In this document: piece after piece, positions 1 through 7,275 of the stretch | Layout of the letters: every line of letters starts with the position of its first letter | How positions within the stretch are numbered: the first letter of the stretch is position 1 | Source: an uncultured Eubacterium sp. | Lineage (GTDB): Bacteria > Bacillota > Clostridia > Lachnospirales > Lachnospiraceae | Assembly: GCA_934316845.1 (NCBI GenBank) | Contig: CAKRDZ010000027.1 | Coordinates: forward strand, 1-40,125 | Reading direction: 5' to 3' | Length of the DNA stretch: 40,125 bases | Notes under the pieces: model-generated | What the model saw: the letters and a program-made list of their open reading frames with translations, nothing else | Told to the model about the DNA's origin: nothing | The model's database searches: none | Translations under genes and position numbers: made by a program

Positions 1-220
1 TTTCTTTGATTTGCGTTGCCTTTTTAGCTTCTTGCCAGCGGTAAAGGCAACGGATTTCGCTGGGTTTCCCGATCTGCGTTGCCTTTCGCCGCTCTCCTGG
101 CCGGGAAAGGCAACATTTTTCAACGATTTCCTTGATTTGCGTTGCCTTTTGGGCTTCTTGCCAGCGGTAAAAGCAACGGATTTCGCTGGATTTCCCGGTT
201 TTCGTTGCCTTTCGCCGCGC
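1..220. repeat. 126-bp tandem repeat with hairpins (about 1.75 copies visible)
   Basis: Two copies of a unit of about 126 bp start at 1 and at 127 (both begin TTT-C-TTGATTTGCGTTGCC with single changes). Each unit contains CGTTGCCTTT and its complement AAAGGCAACG, giving stems at 14-23/43-52, 78-86/106-114 and 140-149/169-178; a fourth left arm at 203-212 has lost its partner. The array may start before the window. 126 is divisible by 3, so an open frame runs through it, but that frame has no ribosome site and consists only of repeat. I read it as an intergenic hairpin repeat of unknown role, downstream of the gene ending at 523. Confidence 0.75.
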
Positions 221-245
221 TGCCTGCTCATGTGGTTTGTGTCTC

Positions 246-440
246 TAGACAAGAAATTTCTTTTTCTGCAAGCAGAAAGCAATTTCTTGTCTAAGACGGA
301 CTTATTTCGTCAAAAAAAGACTTTCCGTGCACGCGAAACACATGCACAAAAAGTCTTGTTCAACAATTTCTGTTCCGTAGACCCCGGATTCTTGCGAATC
401 GTACTGACGAAATCTACACCGGACTTTTCACGTCCGGAAC
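246..440. other. Cluster of stable stem-loops, possible structured RNA
   Basis: Non-coding stretch between the 126-bp repeat and the gene at 523. Visible structures: a perfect 13-bp stem TAGACAAGAAATT (246-258) with 281-293, carrying an inner 7-bp stem (263-269/272-278); AAGACTTT (317-324) with AAAGTCTT (350-357), enclosing GTGCA/TGCAC (327-331/343-347); and a branched region in which GTTCCG (372-377) can pair with CGGAAC (435-440), enclosing GTAGA/TCTAC (377-381/413-417), a GATTC/GAATC hairpin (387-400) and CCGGAC/GTCCGG (419-424/432-437). The last two share bases, so alternative folds exist. No known RNA family was recognised, and the strand is undecided. Bases 441-522 show nothing clear. 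Confidence 0.5.
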
Positions 441-522
441 TACTCCCTCTTTGCAGGTTGTTCTTATCCTATCATGTATTCTGCCCCATGTAAAGAGGTT
501 TTATACAAAAAACGGTTAAGAA

Positions 523-2274
523 CTAGCAAAGATTCTTAATGCTCTCCGCAATCTGCGGAATTGTTAATCCATTTTTCTCCAGTACTTCTGCCACATCATA
601 ACGGTCTAAAAATTCTTTTTTGAGGCCAAGATTCAGCACTTTTATGTTGGAACCGCCGTAAAAACGCGCGATTTTTTCACCGAATCCACCATCCAGAATA
701 CCATCTTCCAAAGTGACAACGACATCATGATCTTTCTTTAAATTCTCCAAGAGTTCTTCATCCACACCGGTGATATAATATGGATTGATAACGGTCGCTT
801 CAATGCCATCTTTCTGCAAGGCGTTCGCTGTCTGCTCAGCAAGAGAATAAAATGTTCCAAGTCCGATCACCGCCACTTTACTTCCTTTTTTTGTCACCTC
901 ATAACGGTTCAATACAGAGAAATCTTTCGTAACTTTCTTGCCATCCGACACCATCGCTCCACCCGGAAGACGAATGGCAACCGGATGCTCTTTCTGCTCA
1001 ATACTCCAGTCGAGCATTGCCAGATATTCTTCCTTTGTCGTCGGAGCAAGATAGACAAGATTTGGAATATTTGCCATCATCGGAATGTCATACAGCCCGA
1101 GATGTGTCACGTCATTCATGCCATAGACCGTTCCCCAGAATGTAATGATCGTCGCCGGATTATTATTGATGCAGAGATCCTGCGAAAGCTGGTCATACGT
1201 TCTCTGAACAAAGGTACTATAGACCCCATACACCGGTTTTCCGCCATTTGCCGCGATACCGGAAGCAAGTGCAACCGCCGTCTCTTCTGCAATTCCCACA
1301 TCGACAAACTGCCTGCCGGCCTCTTTTCGCTTATCCTCGGTAAATCCCATTACCGTCGGCGTTCCGGATGTGATAGCAACGACACTCGGATCCTTTTTCA
1401 TTTTATCAAGCAGGTAAGAAACCGTCACATCTTCGTATCCTTCGCCTTCCATTTCCATCAACGGTTCTCCGGTATCAATGTGAAATGGTCCGCTGTAATG
1501 CCACTCTTCTTTATGAGCCTCTGCCGGTGCATATCCTTTTCCTTTCAGCGTCTTGATATGAACGACAACCGGCTTTTTGCTGTCTTTTACTGCCGCAAAT
1601 GCATCGATCAGCGCACGCACATCATTTCCCTCGTCCACATAACGGTAGTCAAGTCCCATCGCGCGGAACAGATTGCATTCTGCCGTTCCTTTTGTCTCGC
1701 GGAGCAGTTTCAGATTCTGATACAGACCACCATGATTTTCTGCAATCGACATATCATTGTCATTGACCACAATAATGAAATTGCCGCCCAGTTCCGCTGC
1801 CCAGTCAAGTCCTTCCAATGCTTCCCCGCCACTGAGCGATCCATCACCGATCACCGCGATCACATTGCCGTCTTCCCCTTTCAGGTCGCGTGCCTTGGCA
1901 AGACCAAGTGCCAGGCTCACAGACGTTGACGTATGTCCAACGGTAAAATGATCGTGCTCACTTTCATGCGGATTGCTATATCCGGAAACATCATCGTAAT
2001 GCTCCTCATACAAATACGCATCCTTTCTTCCCGTCAGCATTTTGTGCGGATAGGTCTGATGCGATACGTCATATACAATCTTATCTTTTGGCGATTCAAA
2101 CACATAGTGCAGGGCAATCGTCGCCTCTACCATACCAAAATTAGGTCCAAAATGACCTCCGTGAATACTCGCCCGTTTCAACAGCGCCGCCCGCATTTCT
2201 TCCGCAAGTGCCGTCATCTGCTCATCGTTTAATTTTTTAACATCTTCCGGTCCATTGATATTTTCTAAATACAT
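523..2274 (-). CDS. 1-deoxy-D-xylulose-5-phosphate synthase-like thiamine-diphosphate enzyme (divergent paralogue)
   Basis: A 583-aa transketolase-family enzyme, a little shorter than the usual DXS (about 620 aa). DXS hallmarks in the N-terminal half: HGGHFGPNFG (38-47), HQTYPHKMLTGR (72-83), GHTSTS, and the thiamine-diphosphate/Mg motif GDG (143-145) to NDN (171-173). The pyrimidine-binding half keeps YSTFVQRTYDQL. However, the DRAG motif of DXS is replaced by FWGT, and the arginine expected before the CIPN-like stretch is Ala (MMANIPN), so glyceraldehyde-3-phosphate binding is probably altered. The fold and cofactor are secure; the donor and acceptor substrates are not. The start follows GGGAGG at good spacing. 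The gene overlaps the end of the MerR gene by 10 bp, so the two are translationally coupled and probably co-induced. Confidence 0.85.
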   Translation of the reverse strand: MYLENINGPEDVKKLNDEQMTALAEEMRAALLKRASIHGGHFGPNFGMVEATIALHYVFESPKDKIVYDVSHQTYPHKMLTGRKDAYLYEEHYDDVSGYSNPHESEHDHFTVGHTSTSVSLALGLAKARDLKGEDGNVIAVIGDGSLSGGEALEGLDWAAELGGNFIIVVNDNDMSIAENHGGLYQNLKLLRETKGTAECNLFRAMGLDYRYVDEGNDVRALIDAFAAVKDSKKPVVVHIKTLKGKGYAPAEAHKEEWHYSGPFHIDTGEPLMEMEGEGYEDVTVSYLLDKMKKDPSVVAITSGTPTVMGFTEDKRKEAGRQFVDVGIAEETAVALASGIAANGGKPVYGVYSTFVQRTYDQLSQDLCINNNPATIITFWGTVYGMNDVTHLGLYDIPMMANIPNLVYLAPTTKEEYLAMLDWSIEQKEHPVAIRLPGGAMVSDGKKVTKDFSVLNRYEVTKKGSKVAVIGLGTFYSLAEQTANALQKDGIEATVINPYYITGVDEELLENLKKDHDVVVTLEDGILDGGFGEKIARFYGGSNIKVLNLGLKKEFLDRYDVAEVLEKNGLTIPQIAESIKNLC

Positions 2275-2654
2275 TTGTCTTCCTCCCAGGTTAATTTTCC
2301 GGTTTCAACAGCTTTTTCATATCTTGATATCTTATAATCCAGTTTGTCCATCGCCGCCTGCAGCTGCGCCTTCTGCTCTTCCAGTTTTTCCCGCTGCTCC
2401 TGCAGAAGCTGAAGCCTCGCTGCAAAAGTCGAGTCGCCCTGCTGGAATAATTTTACATATTCAATCAGAGCCTCCACCGGTAGTCCTGCGCTTCTCATGC
2501 AGATTGCCAATTCAACCCATCCGAGATCACTTTCCTGATAATTCCGGATGCCATTGGCGTTTCGTGTCACTTCCGGAATCATTCCGATCCGCTCGTAGTA
2601 ACGCAATGTATCCGCGCTGATATCATACTTTTCGCTGACTTCCTTAATCGTCAC
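2265..2654 (-). CDS. MerR-family regulator, AdhR/NmlR-like
   Basis: A 129-aa MerR regulator with an N-terminal winged helix (TLRYYERIGMIPEVTRNANG), then a coiled-coil dimerisation helix (about residues 75-110). Cys52 sits in AICMRSAG, the position and context of the single conserved cysteine of Bacillus AdhR, a sensor of reactive aldehydes; the other Cys is next to the C-terminus. Translation starts at GTG 2654, nine bases after AGGAGG (2664-2669). It is first in a two-gene operon with the DXS-like gene. The promoter upstream has the long spacer and dyad that MerR proteins bind, so autoregulation and control of the downstream enzyme are likely. Electrophile sensing is an inference from Cys52. 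Confidence 0.9.
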   Translation of the reverse strand: MTIKEVSEKYDISADTLRYYERIGMIPEVTRNANGIRNYQESDLGWVELAICMRSAGLPVEALIEYVKLFQQGDSTFAARLQLLQEQREKLEEQKAQLQAAMDKLDYKISRYEKAVETGKLTWEEDKCI

Positions 2655-2693
2655 AAGCTGTCACCTCCTATGCTGTCTCTTCATTACATAATA

Positions 2694-2724
2694 AGTATAG
2701 CACTTGGAGTTAACTCTAAGTCAA
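2694..2724 (-). promoter_or_regulatory. MerR-type promoter with 19-bp spacer and operator
   Basis: On the minus strand: -35 TTGACT (2719-2724), 19-nt spacer (2700-2718), -10 TATACT (2694-2699). The spacer holds the near-perfect dyad CTTAGAGTTAACTCCAAG (2703-2720; one mismatch). A 19-bp spacer with a dyad between the hexamers is the signature of MerR-activated promoters, where the regulator untwists the DNA. Confidence 0.9.
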
Positions 2725-2954
2725 GAAAATTTTTCCATGGGGGTTGTAAAATGTAATAGTAACTTCTTGATTATAAGACTTAATTTAGAAATGGCGGGAA
2801 ATTCTTCCCGCCTACGGTGGTCCAAAGAGTTTTCACCCAGACCAAATTGTAATGCATTACAATTATTATCTTATTCAGATAATATCATAGTCATACTAAA
2901 ATTGCAACTATTTTTTTAGCATATGTTTCCATTTCCCGGTTTCAAAACCACGTT
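2725..2954. other. Intergenic region with a GC-rich hairpin and a 20-bp palindrome
   Basis: Gap of 230 bases between the MerR promoter and the WYL gene end. It contains an 8-bp hairpin GGCGGGAA/TTCCCGCC with a 4-base loop (2793-2812), a candidate terminator for the operon ending at 2955 though without a U-run, and a perfect 20-bp palindrome AATTGTAATGCATTACAATT (2845-2864) that could be an operator. No coding sequence is evident. Confidence 0.6.
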
Positions 2955-3962
2955 TCACTCATAATTCTCCAGCATTTTTTTCAATTTTTCCACCATTTTC
3001 TGTCGAAATGATGCCGGCGAAACCACCTCAATCTTCTCCCCCTGACTCAAAAGCCACATCATCATACCTTGCCCGTACACCTGCGCCTCGACAAGCCACT
3101 CCCCATCCTTCTGCGACAGGATACACGCTGTCGGCAGTCGATCCAGCACCGCCTCCACATTTACGCCCCGAAAATAAAACTGAATCTTCATCAGCTCCCC
3201 CGGATACATAAACTGCACGCGCTTACGAAATTCTCCTTCTTCAAATCGGTTGTTGTATTGAATCGAAAATTTCTCACCCATTTCTTTTACATCTATAATC
3301 CGATCCAGCCGGAATACCGCCGGATAATCATAACTTCTCTCAAACTTCCCATTTGCCTTTCTTTCCACGATATACGCATTGAGATAAAAATAATACTCGG
3401 CAAACAATATCGCCACCGGCTCAATCACCCGTTCTACCGGCTCTTCCAACGCATCCATACGCTGATACGAAATTTTCAAAATATCATGCTCTTTGATGTC
3501 CATGCCAAGCTGCCATAATTTTTCCCCGGCACATCCACCGTGTTTCAATTCCACATAATGAAATGCTTCATTGGCGATCAGTTCACAAACCACTTTCATA
3601 TTTTGCATTGGCACGCACCCATTTACCAATTTATGTAAAATATCATCCATCTCTTTCCGCGAAAATGCCCGGCTCTCCAAAAGAATCTTTGTCACCGCCA
3701 AAATCTCACTATTGGTCATCATCACAGCTTCCTGTCCTTCCATGACAAATCCCTTTTTTCTCCGGTCGAAGACCACCTGCCTGGTATCCCCATACTGCTG
3801 CCGCTCAGCCAAAAAAGCACGGATATCATCAATATCTCTTTGAATTGACCGCTCATCCACACCAAAATGCTCGGCCTCCTCAGCCTTACAAATACTTTTT
3901 CCTTCGCGCAGTCTCTCGTACATATCCAGCGTGCGCGCATTTTTTGCATAACGTTCACTCAT
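2955..3962 (-). CDS. WYL-domain transcriptional regulator
   Basis: A 335-aa protein with an N-terminal helix-turn-helix (residues about 5-55, including VDERSIQRDIDDIRAFL), a central WYL domain (YYFYLNAYIVERK, then FRLDRI) and a C-terminal WCX region. WYL proteins are one-component regulators, often of stress and phage-defence loci, whose WYL domain binds a ligand, in some cases a nucleic acid. The longest frame begins at GTG 3971, but AGGTG lies just upstream of ATG 3962, so I chose 3962. It is the last gene of the ten-gene run, five bases after the macrodomain fragment, and may report on or control the system. Confidence 0.88.
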   Translation of the reverse strand: MSERYAKNARTLDMYERLREGKSICKAEEAEHFGVDERSIQRDIDDIRAFLAERQQYGDTRQVVFDRRKKGFVMEGQEAVMMTNSEILAVTKILLESRAFSRKEMDDILHKLVNGCVPMQNMKVVCELIANEAFHYVELKHGGCAGEKLWQLGMDIKEHDILKISYQRMDALEEPVERVIEPVAILFAEYYFYLNAYIVERKANGKFERSYDYPAVFRLDRIIDVKEMGEKFSIQYNNRFEEGEFRKRVQFMYPGELMKIQFYFRGVNVEAVLDRLPTACILSQKDGEWLVEAQVYGQGMMMWLLSQGEKIEVVSPASFRQKMVEKLKKMLENYE

Positions 3963-3967
3963 TGAAA

Positions 3968-4174
3968 TCACCTGCCTTTTTCCCTATAAAACCGCAGAGT
4001 TCCTATATACAATTTACCAGTTTCACAATCCCTTACATAATCTTTATTATTCTCTGGAAATCTGCATTTAAACTGATATGCTATTCCTTTTCCCATATAG
4101 CCTTCACAGTTGACTGTATTAACCAGACAATCTGCATTTGAACAAAATATGTCCCCGACTTCATATCTGATCAA
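3968..4174 (-). CDS. Truncated macrodomain protein
   Basis: A 68-aa protein matching only the N-terminal third of a macrodomain: GDIF, then ALVN-like CLVNTVNCEGYMGKGIAYQF (ADP-ribose-binding loop with N, G and the MGKGIA motif), then FPENNKDYV. Family members such as the DarG antitoxin domain are about 150 aa, so the catalytic C-terminal part is absent. Nothing downstream continues it before the WYL gene. Start: AGGAGG (4183-4188) overlaps the GTG that opens the longest frame, so TTG 4174, eight bases later, is preferred. It could be a decayed gene or a small ADP-ribose-binding adaptor; decay seems likelier. Confidence 0.7.
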   Translation of the reverse strand: MIRYEVGDIFCSNADCLVNTVNCEGYMGKGIAYQFKCRFPENNKDYVRDCETGKLYIGTLRFYREKGR

Positions 4175-4186
4175 TACAATCACCTC

Positions 4187-5737
4187 CTATCCAAATATTT
4201 TCCTACCAATACATCGAATTCCATTTCCTATTTTACTAGCTGCCGTTGTAATACCACTCCAAACCTTTTTTGCTGTAGTCTTAATAACACTTCCCATCTT
4301 TTTTAGTCCTGAATATACTGCACTACCAAACTTTGATCCTGCCATATATCCAATTGTTCCTCCTACAACACCTCCTACTATTGGTCCAACTATTGGAATC
4401 CATGACAATGCCGCCGCACCTATAGCCATTCCGGTTGTCCCCCATCCCAAACCATATACCATTGCTGTAGTCGTTGCTCCCATCATATCTAATGCTTCTG
4501 TTAACACAATTTCTCCGCTCGCAACTTTCGCTAATATCTTTACATTTTCAATACCAACACAAGCCATCTGAGCGATTAAACCGGCAGATGTTCCTGGTGG
4601 GATAATTGCTATCAACCCTTTTTCAGATACTACCTTTAAAGCACCTGCGGCTGCAGCTTTCACTCCGGAATCAACTCCCGTTTTTAATGCCAACTCTATT
4701 GTTTCATCTCCGTCAATTGGCTCATCCTTTATTTTTTTCGCAACCAAATCAAATCCAGTTGTAATTACAGCTGCCTGCAGACCTGCCAATCCTGCATTTT
4801 TTCCTATATTTAAAGCTAATTCTTTTGTGTTAAATATATTCCAGTCTTCCCTTGGAAGCACGCCTTTTTCCTGCGTATCTAATTGTAATTTTTTAGCTTG
4901 TTCTTTTGTTAGCACACCCGATTTTGTCGAAACAGTTTCTGTTCCTCCCATATACGATTCAACTGTTTTACCTGGAAATGCTTTTCTTACTTCCTCTACT
5001 TGATCAGCTGGTACAACATACCTTTGATTGTTGTAATTTCCATTTTTCAACAAATTGATTGTTGCTTTTGCATCCTTTCCAAATTTAAATTGATATTGAT
5101 GTACTATTTTTCCCGTATTAGCATCTTTGATAACGGTATCAAAAGAATTAAGTCCATATGTCTTACCTGGTTTAGGAACAAGAACTTCAGCATAATATGA
5201 AGCCTCCTCTAATTGTGCTTGCATATTAAAAGTATTTACCGCATACTGTTCAGCTATAAATCCATCTAAATTCATGCACTGACTTATATCTCCTGCATTT
5301 GTTGTTACAGTCCTAAGCATCTGTGCATTAGCGTTTGTAATAGAATTATCTATAGCATTCAAATAATTTCCATAATCAATTACCGATAATCCTGCCGAAA
5401 CTTCAGAAATTTTATTTGTTAACCATTTATTGCTTTCAACACCGTGTTTTGCAGCATTGCATACATCGTGATAATTTAAATTATATTCTTTCACAGATTC
5501 CATAATTTTCGATGCAATCCCACATAATTCTTCATCTGATTTATCCGGTAATTCTGATTGAAGTTCTTTCGCCAACCACACTTCATCAGTCAACTCTTTA
5601 TCTTTTTTCGAATAACTACCTACAAATTTTTCAATCATAGCCGAGGCTTTGTTTGCCTCTTCTTGTGTTATTGCGATCATCTCAATGCTTTCTTTCATTT
5701 CATTTTTACTAGCTTGCATAGCACAAATATCCGACAT
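4187..5737 (-). CDS. Gly-rich hydrophobic protein with a restriction-endonuclease-like core
   Basis: A 516-aa protein of unrecognised name. Residues 158-250 have the look of a PD-(D/E)XK nuclease fold: GFIAEQ (159-164, helix glutamate E163), then NSFD with D200, then YQFK with Q216-K218, followed by a conserved-looking basic stretch. Residues 1-150 are helical. Residues 310-475 are hydrophobic and glycine-rich, ending in IPIVGPIVGGVVGGTIGYMA (447-466), a glycine-zipper-like membrane segment, with a basic tail. The design resembles an effector that inserts into or docks on a membrane. Start ATG after AGGAGA. It follows the AAA ATPase gene by nine bases and its stop overlaps the macrodomain ribosome site. 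Nuclease activity is an inference from motif spacing. Confidence 0.65.
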   Translation of the reverse strand: MSDICAMQASKNEMKESIEMIAITQEEANKASAMIEKFVGSYSKKDKELTDEVWLAKELQSELPDKSDEELCGIASKIMESVKEYNLNYHDVCNAAKHGVESNKWLTNKISEVSAGLSVIDYGNYLNAIDNSITNANAQMLRTVTTNAGDISQCMNLDGFIAEQYAVNTFNMQAQLEEASYYAEVLVPKPGKTYGLNSFDTVIKDANTGKIVHQYQFKFGKDAKATINLLKNGNYNNQRYVVPADQVEEVRKAFPGKTVESYMGGTETVSTKSGVLTKEQAKKLQLDTQEKGVLPREDWNIFNTKELALNIGKNAGLAGLQAAVITTGFDLVAKKIKDEPIDGDETIELALKTGVDSGVKAAAAGALKVVSEKGLIAIIPPGTSAGLIAQMACVGIENVKILAKVASGEIVLTEALDMMGATTTAMVYGLGWGTTGMAIGAAALSWIPIVGPIVGGVVGGTIGYMAGSKFGSAVYSGLKKMGSVIKTTAKKVWSGITTAASKIGNGIRCIGRKIFG

Positions 5738-5746
5738 AAACTTCTC

Positions 5747-7255
5747 CTATCTTTCTTCTGATGCATTTTTTAATTTCCTATTCTCATATTCTTCAGACAT
5801 TTTCTTCAAAGGCTCTTTCATAATTTCAGACAAAGAATATGTATGGCTGATTGTCTCTAATATATCATTTGTTGTAAGTTCTTTCCTTCCATCAACATAT
5901 ACATTCTCTATACTTTCTTTTACTATACCTTCAATATCTGCTCCACTATATCCGGAAGTTCTTGATACAAGCATATCAAAATCAATATTTCTCAATTCTG
6001 CATTGCTTTTCCTACGTTTACTTATATGTATTTGAAATATTTTCTTTCTCTCTTCTGCATTAGGAAGTCCAACATAAAATATTTCATCAAATCTTCCTTT
6101 TCGCAACAATTCTGGAGGTAATTTAGTAATATCATTCGCTGTAGCTACTACAAACGCTGCACTCTCTTTTTCCTGCATCCATGTAAGCAAACTACCAAAC
6201 AATCTAGTTGTAACATCAGATCCTCCATTGTCTCCTCCGATTCCCGCAAGTCCTTTTTCCAACTCATCAATCCAAACAACACAGGGAGCGATCGCTTCTG
6301 CTAATGCAATAGCTTTTCGCATATTAGCCTCTGATTCTCCAACATATTTTCCCATTATCCGTCCCATATCTAATCTCAATAAGGGTACTTCAAACAATGC
6401 TGCCGCCGCTTTTGCATTAAGAGATTTGCCACATCCGGGGACACCTGCAATTAGAACTCCTTTGGGGGTATCAACACCAAATTTTTGAGCCTTGTCAATA
6501 TTTTTAAAAACTTTTGCTTTCTTCGTAAGCCATTTCTTAAGGTTATCAAGCCCCCCAATATCCTCTATTGTTTCTTTCGGCGGTATCATATCTAGGATTC
6601 CGGACTTTATTATCCTCTGTCGCTTCTGTTCAAATATAAATTTTAAACTTCTCTTTGTAAGTTCACCATTATCTTCATTTACTGCTAATGCCAGTATGTT
6701 TTCTATTTCAAATTGAGATAATCCTTTAAATGAAATTGCCATTTCATCTAATAAATCGTTTTGAACCTGATTCAAGTTATTATCACTAATTACCTCTTGA
6801 ATTATTTTCTTTATCTCATCTGTTTTCAAATAATCCATTTCCAAAACGGATGTATATGGCTCTAATTCCTGGGGAATATACTTACTTGAAGATACAATAA
6901 TAATATTGGTATCTAATTCCCCTGTACTAATTCTAAGTGCAATATTTTTTATAATCGCAATAATTTCCGGCTCATCCATTAAACTATGTACATCTTTTAA
7001 TACTACAATCCTTCCCTGCAACTCGTCACCATTTACTAAATATTTAAGTGTACCTTGCAAAGAACAATCCATTAAATTGTATGATTTTTTTGTAGAAAAA
7101 TCTGTAAAACCCGTAACACCGTTCCACTCATAGAGTTCCCGAGCTGCTGCCGATTTTTTTATAATTTCATCGATTTTCTTTTCTTCGTAACTATGAATTA
7201 ATAAAATTGGAAAGCCCGCATCTACATATATAGTCACTTTATCCAACAAAGTCAT
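5747..7255 (-). CDS. Ycf46-type AAA ATPase
   Basis: A 502-aa protein with the two-part layout of cyanobacterial/chloroplast Ycf46. Residues 1-200 form a degenerate ATPase-like domain without a Walker A; residues 225-480 form a full AAA+ module with Walker A GVPGCGKS (271-278), Walker B VVWIDE (326-331), sensor-1 ATAND and arginine finger RKGRFDEIF (385-393). The linker IEDIGGLDNLKKWL is typical of classical AAA unfoldases. Such proteins remodel protein complexes with ATP. ATG 7255 is preferred over GTG 7261 because GGAGG overlaps the GTG. Gaps of 20 and 9 bases to its neighbours imply one transcript. The two membrane-type nuclease-like proteins are plausible clients, by context only. Confidence 0.88.
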   Translation of the reverse strand: MTLLDKVTIYVDAGFPILLIHSYEEKKIDEIIKKSAAARELYEWNGVTGFTDFSTKKSYNLMDCSLQGTLKYLVNGDELQGRIVVLKDVHSLMDEPEIIAIIKNIALRISTGELDTNIIIVSSSKYIPQELEPYTSVLEMDYLKTDEIKKIIQEVISDNNLNQVQNDLLDEMAISFKGLSQFEIENILALAVNEDNGELTKRSLKFIFEQKRQRIIKSGILDMIPPKETIEDIGGLDNLKKWLTKKAKVFKNIDKAQKFGVDTPKGVLIAGVPGCGKSLNAKAAAALFEVPLLRLDMGRIMGKYVGESEANMRKAIALAEAIAPCVVWIDELEKGLAGIGGDNGGSDVTTRLFGSLLTWMQEKESAAFVVATANDITKLPPELLRKGRFDEIFYVGLPNAEERKKIFQIHISKRRKSNAELRNIDFDMLVSRTSGYSGADIEGIVKESIENVYVDGRKELTTNDILETISHTYSLSEIMKEPLKKMSEEYENRKLKNASEER

Positions 7256-7275
7256 ATTCACCCTCCAATTATATT

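Noticed and set aside
11..493. Forward reading frame of 160 codons
   Set aside because: It runs through the 126-bp hairpin repeat, has no ribosome site and gives only repeat-derived sequence.
985..1929. Forward reading frame of 314 codons
   Set aside because: It is the antisense shadow of the DXS-like gene, whose protein matches its family throughout.
3968..5737. DarTG toxin-antitoxin pair
   Set aside because: The macrodomain fragment is too short and the neighbour lacks features of a DarT ADP-ribosyltransferase.
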